Positions 1-6,751 of a stretch of 14,533 nucleotides of DNA are shown here, piece by piece (position 1 is the first letter of the stretch; every line of letters begins with the position of its first letter). The notes under the pieces were generated by a model. The model worked only from the letters and a program-made list of their open reading frames with translations, did not search any database and was not told the DNA's origin. Source of the stretch: CAZINM01 sp964540605. GTDB taxonomy: Bacteria > Patescibacteriota > Dojkabacteria > SC72 > JAHDCA01. The translations under genes were made by a program, and so were the position numbers. The stretch spans positions 1 through 14,533 of the forward strand of contig CAZINM010000028.1 of NCBI GenBank assembly GCA_964540605.1, given 5' to 3'.

Positions 1-594
1 TCCAAAAATTAATGAAAAGTTTTCCTCAACTGCGATCTGCTTGATCTTCCAACCACCTTCTAACATGAATGGATACATATGATGTTTCGAAAATCTTGAG
101 AAGTATTCATCAAATGAATCAAAATATTCAAAATTGATCTTAAACATAGCCCCCATTGCAGATCTAACCACTTTTGGATCAAAAATATCTGCAGCAGGAC
201 GGATCAAAGCAAGATCATCAATTCCGAAACCTACCATAGTTCTAATAATTGTGCCGACATTACCCATATTACTTGGTTCAACAAGAACAATATGATTTGC
301 ATTACCATTAAGTATTGGTTGATATTTCTCAAAAATACCTATTGCATAGGTATTTTCTTTATATGCAATTTTTTCTATTGCCTTATCATTGTATTCAAGT
401 GGTATTTCCTGTTTTAAACAGATCTCTTCGATCTCCCTTAGTACATCAGACTTTTCTACGCTCTCACTTAACAAAACTTTCAAAGTTTGATCTGGTCGAA
501 TTTTCAAAAGGTCTAAAGTAGGAAATGTCCCAAAAGCATAAGAATATGGAAGTTTTTTCAAATACGGTTTTAATCTTGGTGAATATCTTTTCAT
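1..594 (-). CDS. TrmH/SpoU-family RNA 2'-O-methyltransferase (3' part outside window)
   Basis: The frame is open from ATG at 594-592 to the left edge, giving 198 residues and no stop, so the C-terminus is missing. Residues 1-95 form a short N-terminal substrate-binding-like part (FGTFPTLDLLK, YAIGIF). The SpoU catalytic domain starts at about 100 with HIVLVEPSNMGNVGTIIRT, which carries motif 1 (N112, G114, R118). It continues through IRPAADIFDPKVVRSAMGAMF at 131-151. The frame breaks off at FSLIFG, just where motif 2 (usually followed by N-E) should begin. Known members form knotted SPOUT dimers that transfer a methyl group from SAM to a ribose 2'-OH of rRNA or tRNA; the target cannot be told from this sequence. 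It lies 31 bp downstream of the CYTH gene and is probably co-transcribed with it. AAGGATC about 13 nt before the ATG is a weak ribosome binding site. Confidence 0.9.
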   Translation of the reverse strand, partial: MKRYSPRLKPYLKKLPYSYAFGTFPTLDLLKIRPDQTLKVLLSESVEKSDVLREIEEICLKQEIPLEYNDKAIEKIAYKENTYAIGIFEKYQPILNGNANHIVLVEPSNMGNVGTIIRTMVGFGIDDLALIRPAADIFDPKVVRSAMGAMFKINFEYFDSFDEYFSRFSKHHMYPFMLEGGWKIKQIAVEENFSLIFG

Positions 595-625
595 GTTTGT
601 TTATAAGATCCTTTTAGTGAGATAA

Positions 626-1168
626 CTAAAGAATTCCCTTCCCTTTATCTTTTGTATAAAAGCCAATAATATCCAATACGGAGAGAGCTTCACAATCATC
701 GCGTGTGTAACCAAAAAGCTCTGCCCATTTGAAAACTTCTTCTTCACTTGAGGCTTCGATCATCATGAATTCAGGAATAGAATCTAAATCTCCAAGATAT
801 TTATCAAAAGAGATTATTACATCGTCCTTGTGATAATCTACACGATACTTTTTAAAAACCTTAAAATGCTCAAATCCAAGACCTAACATTATTTTGTCCA
901 TCATATCCCCATTTGATACTTCAACTTCCCATTCATCAACGATTCCAATTCCAAGATCATTATATTTATCACGAAAAGAGAGCTTGCTTGTCGCACCTTT
1001 TGTTCTTAAAGTAATTCGTTTCCCTTTTTTCATGAAGTTATCTAAAGGATTATCATAATAGATATCTTTCATCTCTCCTTCAAAGATCTTCTCTGCCCCA
1101 TGTTTATAAAGGACATCTTCAAGCCATTTTCGATTAACATCTCTGATCTTGTATTCTATTCGTTGCAT
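626..1168 (-). CDS. CYTH-domain protein (adenylate cyclase class IV / ThTPase-like)
   Basis: This 180-residue protein matches the triphosphate-tunnel (CYTH) fold. It has the N-terminal strand IEYK (E5, K7), basic RITLRTK (R51, R55), KLSFRDK (K62, R66), the acidic strand DEWEVEV (E79, E81, E83), KKYRVDY (K106, K107, R109), SFDKYLGDL (D122) and EFMMIEA (E133, E138). Family members bind triphosphorylated substrates and a divalent metal inside a beta-barrel. Activities include cAMP synthesis, thiamine triphosphate hydrolysis and inorganic triphosphate hydrolysis. The signature ExExK at the N-terminus reads R-I-E-Y-K, so the first Glu is replaced by Arg3. The substrate cannot be predicted. The gene follows gatB by 57 bp, with a hairpin in the gap, and precedes the methyltransferase. 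It stops with TAG. Confidence 0.8.
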   Translation of the reverse strand: MQRIEYKIRDVNRKWLEDVLYKHGAEKIFEGEMKDIYYDNPLDNFMKKGKRITLRTKGATSKLSFRDKYNDLGIGIVDEWEVEVSNGDMMDKIMLGLGFEHFKVFKKYRVDYHKDDVIISFDKYLGDLDSIPEFMMIEASSEEEVFKWAELFGYTRDDCEALSVLDIIGFYTKDKGKGIL

Positions 1169-1179
1169 ATATCAATATA

Positions 1180-1196
1180 TAGCTTTGGCAAAGCTA
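1180..1196 (-). repeat. Perfect inverted repeat between gatB and the CYTH gene
   Basis: TAGCTTTG and CAAAGCTA are perfect inverted copies separated by one base. In RNA this would form a 7-bp stem with a 3-nt loop. On the minus strand it lies about 30 nt after the gatB stop and 11 nt before the CYTH start, followed by a T/A-rich but not uniform U tract. It could be a weak terminator for the gat operon or an operator for the next gene; the sequence does not decide. Confidence 0.5.
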
Positions 1197-1225
1197 CTGC
1201 AACTTTTGTGGTATATTTTTAATCT

Positions 1226-2572
1226 TTAACCCCTCACCCTCTTCTCCAACTCTTCTTTAACAATCCCTGCATCGGCGCGCCCTTTCATAGCTCTCATAAC
1301 TTGGCCGACAAGGAACATAATTGCATTAGGATTTTTACCAGAGTTAAGATCCTGCACAGCTTTTTCATTATTTTTTAATACTTCATCAATAACAGCATCT
1401 AACATTGTTGTATCGGTTTCTTTCGGTTTATCCTCTTCTAAAATAGCTTTTATGATCTTAGAAATATCAGATCCAACTTTTACTTTTTTGTTGATCAAAT
1501 AATTTGCGACTGTTTGGCCAGCATTCTTAATATCATGTTTGTTTTTATTTAGTGATCCATAAACCTCCTCAAAATATTCAGCAAGAAAACGATCTCTTGT
1601 TAAGATCATTGCATCAACCTCTTTAACACCATGATCATCTATAAATCGCTTAACTTTCTGAATTGGGAGTTCAGGCATTTCTTTCAGGATCTCTTCATAC
1701 TCTTTATCTGAAAATTCGAAAGGTGGAATATCTGGTTCAGGGAAATATCTATAATCTTCAGCATGCTCTTTTGTCCTTTGAGAAACTGTTGTTCCATTAT
1801 TTGAATTGTATCCACGAGTTTCCTGTATCGGATACTCTCCAGTTTCTAAAATATCTAAATGCCTTTCTAATTCATATTCTATGGCTTTTTTTACAAATTT
1901 GAACGAATTGATATTTTTAACCTCTACTTTATATGGAGGAAGTTTCGGTAATTTCTCAGTAAGCTGTAGGGATATGTTTGGCTCAAGCCTCATATCTCCC
2001 TTTTCCATATCTGCATTTGCAACACCTAAATATCTGATTATTACCTGAAGCTCCTCTAAAAATGCTTTAACATCATCTGCATCGTGAAAATCTGGTTCTG
2101 TAACAATTTCTACGAGAGGTACTCCTGAGCGATTAAAATCTATCTTTGTTATCTCACCTGAATGAGTTAATTTTCCAGTATCCTCTTCAAGATGAACTCT
2201 TGTAATTCTAAAATCTTTATATACACCATCCCTTAAAATTGTAACCTTACCGTTCGAAGCTATTGGTTCATCATATTGCGATATCTGATAACCTTTTGGT
2301 AGATCTGGATAGAAATAATGTTTTCTATCAAACTTGAACTTATTATTTATATGACAACCTAAAGCTTTACCTATTAATATTGTTCTTCTTATCGCTTCAG
2401 CATTTGGAACTGGTAATCCACCTGGCATACCCAAGCAAACTGGACATGTATGTGTATTAGGAGCTTCACCAAAATAATCTGCTGAACATTGGCAGAACAT
2501 CTTAGATTTAGTCGTAAGTTCGACATGTATTTCAAGCCCGATTATTGGTGTATATTTTCCTCCTATTTCCAT
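1226..2572 (-). CDS. gatB: Aspartyl/glutamyl-tRNA(Asn/Gln) amidotransferase subunit B
   Basis: GatB is the kinase/transamidase subunit of GatCAB. It phosphorylates the side chain of Glu on misacylated tRNA-Gln (or Asp on tRNA-Asn) and amidates it with ammonia delivered from GatA. The 448 residues begin with the family hallmark PIIGLEIHVELTTKSKMF. The zinc-site cysteines C27, C29, C43 and C46 lie in FCQCS and CPVCLGMPG. Further family motifs include GYQISQYDEPI, RVHLEEDTGK and NRSGVPLVEIVTEPD. The tail from about 300 to 448 matches the YqeY-like tRNA-binding region and ends VGQVMRAMKGRAD. It is slightly shorter than many homologues (about 475) but complete. The start overlaps the end of gatA by 10 nt, with AAAGGA about 8 nt upstream as a good ribosome binding site, which points to translational coupling. 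Confidence 0.97.
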   Translation of the reverse strand: MEIGGKYTPIIGLEIHVELTTKSKMFCQCSADYFGEAPNTHTCPVCLGMPGGLPVPNAEAIRRTILIGKALGCHINNKFKFDRKHYFYPDLPKGYQISQYDEPIASNGKVTILRDGVYKDFRITRVHLEEDTGKLTHSGEITKIDFNRSGVPLVEIVTEPDFHDADDVKAFLEELQVIIRYLGVANADMEKGDMRLEPNISLQLTEKLPKLPPYKVEVKNINSFKFVKKAIEYELERHLDILETGEYPIQETRGYNSNNGTTVSQRTKEHAEDYRYFPEPDIPPFEFSDKEYEEILKEMPELPIQKVKRFIDDHGVKEVDAMILTRDRFLAEYFEEVYGSLNKNKHDIKNAGQTVANYLINKKVKVGSDISKIIKAILEEDKPKETDTTMLDAVIDEVLKNNEKAVQDLNSGKNPNAIMFLVGQVMRAMKGRADAGIVKEELEKRVRG

Positions 2573-3948
2573 TTTGATAATCCTTTCTGAATTACATCAT
2601 AAAAGTTCGTTTCCTGTTCAAGCTGATATGCCAAATTCAAAGTATCAACTTCTTTTAGATAGTTACCTATTATTTGCATACCAATTGGTAGACCTTTCTT
2701 ATCCAAACCGACAGGAACATTAACAGCTGGTAAACCGGCTATTGAGCTTGGTTCAACTAAAACATCCATCACTTCACCAAAGAAAGGATATTTTTCAGAC
2801 TCACCCAATTTTAAAGCTGTAATTGGCGTTGTTGGTGCAAGTATGAGATCTACATCCTTATATACATTCTTAAAATCATTAATTATTAATGTCCTTACCT
2901 TCTGTGCCTTTTTATAAAAAGCATCATAATAACCTACAGATAAAGTATATCCACCTAACATAATTCTTTTTTTAGCCTCTTTACCAAGATGATCTCTACC
3001 ATTTCCGTATCTCACACCTTGATATCTTGCGAGATTTGAAGATACTTCCGCTCTTTGAATGATCGTATATACAGAGATCGAATATTTTGGTGGTATCAAT
3101 TTGATCTTCTTCACCTTGTGGCCTAAATTTTCATAAACTTTTAATGTATCTTGAACAGCTTTTACAATTTCCTCATCTACATTCTCAAAATATTCATCAG
3201 CTACACCTATTGTATATGATCTCTTCTTTTTTAGACCTTTCTGTAGATCTTCAAAATCCTCATTTATAGAGGTTGCATCGTAAGGATCATGCCCAGCAAT
3301 TGCCTGCAAGACCAATGCTACATCCTCTACTCCAAGTCCGATCGGACCTGGACTATCCAATGATGAACCCATTGCAACAACACCGTATCTCGAGACTCTT
3401 CCATATGTTGGTTTAACACCTATTGTACCTGTCCATGCAGCTGGCAATCTTGTAGAACCTGCAGTTTCAGAACCAATTGCAATAGGTGAAAGATATGATG
3501 CCACCGCACTTGCTGAGCCTCCAGAGGATCCTCCAGGTACTCTTTCTATGTCCCAAGGGTTCTTAGTTGGTCCATAATCTGAAGTTTCTGTAGAAGAACC
3601 ATGCGCCCAAGCATCCATATTTGTTTTACCAATAATATTTGCACCATTCTCTTTTAATCTTCTTGTTACTGTTGATTCGTACTGAGGTACAAAATCATCA
3701 AGCACTTTTGAAGACGCAGTCGTTCTTAATCCAGTTGTGCAAAAATTATCTTTAACTGCAATAGGAATACCATCAAGCAAACCTTTTCCTGTTCTATATT
3801 CAGAATCTCCAACAGTTAAAAAAGCATTTAATTTTGAATTATGTTTTTCTATTCTATCTAGAAAATATTGTAGAACTTCTTTATTAGAAATCTCTTTATT
3901 CTTTATTAAATCTTTTATTTCGACAATTTTTTTACCAAAAAGATCCAC
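2563..3948 (-). CDS. gatA: Aspartyl/glutamyl-tRNA amidotransferase subunit A (amidase)
   Basis: GatA hydrolyses glutamine and channels ammonia to GatB. The 461 residues belong to the amidase-signature family. The Ser-cisSer-Lys triad can be placed by its conserved spacing: K66 in IPIAVKDN, S141 in VPGGSSGGSAS, and nucleophile S165 in GSETAGSTRLPAA. Downstream, KPTYGRVSRYGVVAMGSSLD, RIMLGGYTLSVGYYDAFYKKAQKVRTLI and SIAGLPAVNVPVG are typical. The usual D-T-G-G-S around the nucleophile reads E-T-A-G-S here, a mild deviation. The start is GTG (3948-3946), one base after the gatC stop. It is chosen because MDLFGKKIVEIKDLI aligns with the normal GatA N-terminus and no ATG is available. Translation is probably coupled to gatC. 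The stop TAG lies inside gatB. Confidence 0.97.
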   Translation of the reverse strand: MDLFGKKIVEIKDLIKNKEISNKEVLQYFLDRIEKHNSKLNAFLTVGDSEYRTGKGLLDGIPIAVKDNFCTTGLRTTASSKVLDDFVPQYESTVTRRLKENGANIIGKTNMDAWAHGSSTETSDYGPTKNPWDIERVPGGSSGGSASAVASYLSPIAIGSETAGSTRLPAAWTGTIGVKPTYGRVSRYGVVAMGSSLDSPGPIGLGVEDVALVLQAIAGHDPYDATSINEDFEDLQKGLKKKRSYTIGVADEYFENVDEEIVKAVQDTLKVYENLGHKVKKIKLIPPKYSISVYTIIQRAEVSSNLARYQGVRYGNGRDHLGKEAKKRIMLGGYTLSVGYYDAFYKKAQKVRTLIINDFKNVYKDVDLILAPTTPITALKLGESEKYPFFGEVMDVLVEPSSIAGLPAVNVPVGLDKKGLPIGMQIIGNYLKEVDTLNLAYQLEQETNFYDVIQKGLSKWK

Positions 3949-3949
3949 T

Positions 3950-4255
3950 TTATTTATCTAATATTTTAGAAACAACAAAATATCCATCCTTTTTACCTTT
4001 CGCATTCTTTGTTGCTTGATCTTGAGAAAATGTTCTAGTAGAACTCTCACCATCTTTAAAGGAAATATTATGAGAATCGGTGGTGTGAGATGTTTCAATA
4101 ACATTTTTAGTATCCAATTCTTCTAGATTTTTAATGTAGTCAATTGTTTCACCTAATTGAGCTCTGAATAGATCTACCTCATCTTCTGAAAGCTGTAAAT
4201 TCACAAGTTTTGCAAGGTGAAGGACTTCTTCTTTAGTTAATTTGCTACTTTTCAT
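3950..4255 (-). CDS. gatC: Aspartyl/glutamyl-tRNA amidotransferase subunit C
   Basis: GatC is the small belt subunit that wraps around GatA and holds it to GatB. The 101 residues match the family in length and pattern. LTKEEVLHLAKLVNLQLSEDEVDLFRAQLGETIDYIKNLEELDT is the helical N-terminal part. The extended C-terminal part has a short charged region and ends KKDGYFVVSKILDK. It is the first gene of gatC-gatA-gatB and has a good promoter about 30-60 nt upstream. No Shine-Dalgarno is visible before the ATG. Confidence 0.95.
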   Translation of the reverse strand: MKSSKLTKEEVLHLAKLVNLQLSEDEVDLFRAQLGETIDYIKNLEELDTKNVIETSHTTDSHNISFKDGESSTRTFSQDQATKNAKGKKDGYFVVSKILDK

Positions 4256-4285
4256 AAAATTTTTATCTATATTTAGAACAAGGTA

Positions 4286-4314
4286 AGTATATAGGATATA
4301 AAAAGCTCATTCAA
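4286..4314 (-). promoter_or_regulatory. Predicted sigma70-type promoter of gatCAB
   Basis: On the minus strand TTGAAT (-35, 4 of 6) is followed after exactly 17 bp by TATACT (-10, 5 of 6). Transcription would start about 25 nt upstream of the gatC ATG. This is pattern matching in an AT-rich gap. Confidence 0.5.
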
Positions 4315-4366
4315 GTAAGCAGTAGCAAAAAACATTGCATAAACACGATAAATCTTATCTAGGGAT

Positions 4367-4816
4367 CTAAACGAACTCTAGTATATCCAGTGAATACCTT
4401 CTACCTTTAAAGAAATCCTCAATACACATTCGTACAAGAGGATTTCGATATTTATTCTCGATTTTTGCTAATTCTTCTTTTGTGTAAAATTCAGCACTTA
4501 CAATTTCAGCTTTATGAAGATCAACCTTAACAGCTTGCTTACGAGGAGCTTCAGCTACAAAGCAAAATCTAATCACATGACTTCCTGTCTCTTCAAAATA
4601 ATGCTCATATATACCAAGCATCTCTTTGATCTCTACAGTTAAACCACATCTTTCTTTAACCTCTCTAACAGCGCCCTGTATCAAGGTTTCTCCAGGTTTT
4701 AAGTGACCAGCAGGCTGATTGTAAACAACTCCAATTACCTGTCTTTCTTTTACAAGAAGAACAGAATCATTTTTGTCGTGTACTATACAAGCTACTGATA
4801 TTTTTACACTATTCAT
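4367..4816 (-). CDS. Nudix hydrolase, NudJ-like
   Basis: Nudix enzymes hydrolyse nucleoside diphosphates linked to another moiety. The 149 residues start with strand VKISVACIVHDKNDSVLLVKE, followed by VVYNQPAGHLKPGETLIQGAV, which is close to the E. coli NudJ pattern (W-N-Q-P-A-G-H-L-E). NudJ acts on thiamine-pathway and nucleoside pyrophosphates. The Nudix box runs from G37 (G-x5-E43-x7-R51-E52-V-x-E55-R56-C-G58-L). Its second metal-binding Glu is replaced by Arg56; the codon is AGA. The C-terminal part (AEFYTKEEL, NPLVRMCIEDF) also resembles NudJ. It lies 111 bp upstream of gatC with a separate promoter between them. The changed box leaves its activity uncertain. Confidence 0.85.
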   Translation of the reverse strand: MNSVKISVACIVHDKNDSVLLVKERQVIGVVYNQPAGHLKPGETLIQGAVREVKERCGLTVEIKEMLGIYEHYFEETGSHVIRFCFVAEAPRKQAVKVDLHKAEIVSAEFYTKEELAKIENKYRNPLVRMCIEDFFKGRRYSLDILEFV

Positions 4817-5037
4817 TGAGCAGTATTATTAGATTACTTTCAAATTGAGTTCTATATTATCATTCTGATATAAAATACATGATTTGTCCATTATATAAAA
4901 GTGATTTTTGAATAATTGTGTTTGTTTATCTTTTCTATTATTTTTAACAAGATAAAAAAGTCATATGGCTACAAAATACAAAGGATAAAGTATTAACTTT
5001 AGCTCATTTCATTGGCTTCAAATACCTATCTTTTCAT

Positions 5038-5056
5038 CCAATTGCTTCGTTCTTGG
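5038..5056. repeat. 19-nt repeat, copy 1 (downstream flank of tRNA-Ser)
   Basis: CCAATTGCTTCGTTCTTGG matches 17 of 19 positions with the copy at 5294-5312, in the same orientation. Its ends CCAA and TTGG are inverted, so each copy can form a small hairpin. The two copies flank the tRNA-Ser gene, and a short GCTCT also follows both. Function is unknown. Confidence 0.55.
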
Positions 5057-5069
5057 GACACAGCTCTGC

Positions 5070-5084
5070 GAACCCTATGGGTTC
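5070..5084. repeat. Small perfect hairpin
   Basis: GAACCC-TAT-GGGTTC is a perfect 6-bp stem with a 3-nt loop in otherwise AT-rich DNA. It lies 55-69 nt past the 3' end of tRNA-Ser on the minus strand. No U-run follows it on either strand, so it is not a classical intrinsic terminator. Confidence 0.5.
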
Positions 5085-5100
5085 TCATCTTTATCCCTTT

Positions 5101-5137
5101 ATATTTAATAATATGACAATGTCATATTATTAAATAT
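5101..5137. repeat. 37-bp perfect palindrome abutting tRNA-Ser
   Basis: Two 18-bp arms (ATATTTAATAATATGACA and its exact reverse complement) are separated by a single A. The palindrome ends one base from the tRNA discriminator base at 5139. Transcribed from the tRNA promoter it would fold into a stem of about 17 bp directly after the tRNA. No U tract follows in either direction. It could be a processing or termination stem, or a DNA binding site for a dimeric protein. Confidence 0.8.
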
Positions 5138-5138
5138 A

Positions 5139-5225
5139 CGGAGGGTAAGGGATTCGAACCCTTGGTACGCTTGCACATACATCGCGTTTCGAATGCGACC
5201 CATTCGACCACTCTGGCAACCCTCC
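5139..5225 (-). tRNA. tRNA-Ser (anticodon CGA)
   Basis: The 87-nt cloverleaf reads from 5225 down to 5139. The acceptor stem GGAGGGT pairs with ACCCTCC and the discriminator base is G. The D stem is CCA/TGG. The anticodon loop TTCGAAA gives CGA, which reads UCG. A long class II variable arm (GTATG/CGTAC) and T arm AAGGG-TTCGAAT-CCCTT complete it. The long variable arm and G discriminator support serine identity. The anticodon stem has an A-C mismatch at 31-39. CCA is not encoded. Confidence 0.95.
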
Positions 5226-5242
5226 TCATTAACATATTTTTT

Positions 5243-5270
5243 ACAATATTTTATCTATAAATTAAGTCAA
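5243..5270 (-). promoter_or_regulatory. Predicted promoter of tRNA-Ser
   Basis: On the minus strand TTGACT (5 of 6) and TATTGT (4 of 6) are separated by 16 bp, with the -10 ending 17 nt before the mature tRNA 5' end. This would give a short leader of roughly 10 nt. Confidence 0.45.
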
Positions 5271-5293
5271 CAAGTGGAATGTACTCGATATTT

Positions 5294-5312
5294 CCAATCG
5301 CTTCGCTCTTGG
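5294..5312. repeat. 19-nt repeat, copy 2 (upstream flank of tRNA-Ser)
   Basis: CCAATCGCTTCGCTCTTGG is a 17-of-19 match to 5038-5056. Read on the minus strand its centre is GCGAAGC, a sequence known to make a very stable mini-hairpin, framed by the inverted CCAA/TTGG ends. Confidence 0.55.
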
Positions 5313-5323
5313 ATATCGGCTCT

Positions 5324-5342
5324 ACCACTCTGGCAACCCTCC
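5324..5342 (-). pseudogene. Duplicated 5' fragment of tRNA-Ser
   Basis: Nineteen bases are identical to the 5' end of tRNA-Ser (5207-5225): the acceptor strand, the linker and the start of the D arm. The copy lies 117 bp upstream in the same orientation. What follows it on the minus strand (AGAGCCGATATCC...) does not fold into the rest of a tRNA and has no T arm, so this is a remnant or partial duplication and not a second gene. Confidence 0.7.
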
Positions 5343-5401
5343 CTAAAAATACAATATTGCATAAACCACAATTGAACTAATAAAGTTCAATCCAACAATA
5401 C

Positions 5402-6298
5402 CTACACATCTTCAATTGGTATATATTCTCCATAAGCCCAACCATCAATTTTCGAATATTTCTTAATATCTTTATACAAAAGTTTATCCTGTAAGAGAAG
5501 AAATATCGTAGTAACATCCTCTTTATCTACGATCATCATCAATTTTGTCGGTAATCTAAGTTTTGTCTGTATAATAAGCAAATACTGATCGTTCTTCTTT
5601 GAGAACCAAAAATCTTCCAACATATACCACTCATATAACTTATCAAATGTTTCTACTCCCCTTGTTGTAATTAAATGCTCTGTATTTACAGGTTCGGTTG
5701 TTCCTGCGACATAAACAAAGAATAGTAAGGCTATCAATGAGAACATTAATCCGTAATGACCCAGTAACGCCAGATACAAGATAAATACCAAAGATAATGC
5801 TAGTAATATCAAAAACATCTTATTGCTATAAGAGAATGTGATCCTGACAGGAGCTTCCCATTTAAATAATGTTAATTTCTGAATCACCCTTTCATTGGGA
5901 TTGGAAGATCTTGGATCTTCAAACTCAGAAACTTCTTTTTCTAAAACAACTTCACCTTTTCTTATTTTTGCACGATTAAGTTTCTTCTGTTTTTCTATAG
6001 CTTGCTTTTTGAACTTTTTGATCTGATCCTCTTTCTTTCTTAATTGCATCTCTCCTGTTAATATCTTGGCTAAATGCTCCAATCCAGAATCTTTTAGATT
6101 AGCTTCAAAAAGTTCATCAACAACCCTTTTATCTTTGTTTACAACTTCTTTATTATCGGTAGATATATCTTTATTATCAACATTTTTATTCTTTGTTCTA
6201 TTTACCGCTTTGTTTGACCTATTAATACTTGTAGTATATGTGATCTTTTCCTGTTGCATAAATGTTTTTTCTATATTAAATCGAGTATATTTTACCAT
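5402..6298 (-). CDS. Conserved membrane protein of unknown function, two TM segments
   Basis: I recall no function for this 298-residue protein. Residues 1-60 are polar and Asn/Lys-rich, probably disordered. Residues 82-122 are strongly basic and helical (KKEDQIKKFKKQAIEKQKKLNRAKIRK), possibly coiled coil. LFKWEAPVRITFSYSNK (144-160) leads into two TM helices at about 161-178 and 183-199. A soluble C-terminal domain follows (200-298, with YEWYMLEDFWFSKKNDQYLLI and a final GWAYGEYIPIEDV). The W-E-A-P-x-R lead-in plus paired TM helices and a mixed alpha/beta tail recalls a protein type common in CPR genomes (an impression from memory). It begins 3 nt after the upstream membrane gene's stop, so the two are almost certainly one operon. 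A second Met at position 14 is an alternative start. Confidence 0.8.
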   Translation of the reverse strand: MVKYTRFNIEKTFMQQEKITYTTSINRSNKAVNRTKNKNVDNKDISTDNKEVVNKDKRVVDELFEANLKDSGLEHLAKILTGEMQLRKKEDQIKKFKKQAIEKQKKLNRAKIRKGEVVLEKEVSEFEDPRSSNPNERVIQKLTLFKWEAPVRITFSYSNKMFLILLALSLVFILYLALLGHYGLMFSLIALLFFVYVAGTTEPVNTEHLITTRGVETFDKLYEWYMLEDFWFSKKNDQYLLIIQTKLRLPTKLMMIVDKEDVTTIFLLLQDKLLYKDIKKYSKIDGWAYGEYIPIEDV

Positions 6299-6301
6299 TC
6301 A

Positions 6302-6670
6302 TTAAATAATAATGATAATTATCACAAAACTAACAAATATCACTAAAGCTAGACCTAAAGATATTAGGTGATTTATATGTAAGAAAAGTAATCCTATTAA
6401 TGTAAGGGAAATCCCTAAACCCCATTTCAAAGATAGTCGACTACTTGGGAACTCTTTTTTACCATAAGCTATGAATTTCTCAACAAGGTAGACAACCAAC
6501 GAGATAAAAGATTCTAATACTAGAAATAGATTGAACATGACAAAAGCAATTTTAGGCCAATCTAACTCCCCCTCAATATCAAAAGGAACAAAGTTAGGTA
6601 CTGTTGAGAAATAGTACAAAAATATTACAGAGATAAATAGTAAAAATAATTGAGTAAAAAGGTATTTCAT
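6302..6670 (-). CDS. Small four-TM membrane protein, function unknown
   Basis: This protein has 122 residues and four predicted TM helices at about 3-22, 41-68, 83-99 and 102-122. The extramembrane parts are a short acidic loop (FDIEGELDWPK, 30-40) and a basic loop (YGKKEFPSSRLSLKW). The C-terminus is a run of isoleucines. No family is recognised. It is the first gene of a two-gene unit with the next membrane protein and is divergent from the response regulator at 6752, so the 81-bp gap between them must hold both promoters. Confidence 0.75.
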   Translation of the reverse strand: MKYLFTQLFLLFISVIFLYYFSTVPNFVPFDIEGELDWPKIAFVMFNLFLVLESFISLVVYLVEKFIAYGKKEFPSSRLSLKWGLGISLTLIGLLFLHINHLISLGLALVIFVSFVIIIIII

Positions 6671-6751
6671 ATTTAATAATCTATAAGTTTTTCGATAATT
6701 AAAACTGATCTATATCATCTATCCAATAATTTAATTCATCAAAATTGAACT

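Larger units (their letters stand above)
4817..5138. other. Intergenic stretch downstream of tRNA-Ser, no gene seen
   Basis: No convincing reading frame is found on either strand. The right half holds three structured elements: one copy of a 19-nt repeat (5038-5056), a 6-bp hairpin (5070-5084) and a 37-bp palindrome (5101-5137). The left half (4817-5030) is plain AT-rich sequence. It contains a TATAAT-like hexamer upstream of the Nudix gene but no convincing matching -35. Confidence 0.6.

Noticed and set aside
5070..5137. Rho-independent terminator of tRNA-Ser
   Set aside because: Both hairpins are strong enough, but neither is followed by a U tract on either strand.
5324..5342. Attachment site of an integrated element at tRNA-Ser
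   Set aside because: The duplicated part is the tRNA 5' end, while integrases usually duplicate the 3' end. The interval is only 117 bp and no integrase is in the window.
5281..5342. Second tRNA-Ser gene upstream of the first
   Set aside because: Only the acceptor 5' strand and start of the D arm match; no anticodon arm, T arm or 3' acceptor strand follows.
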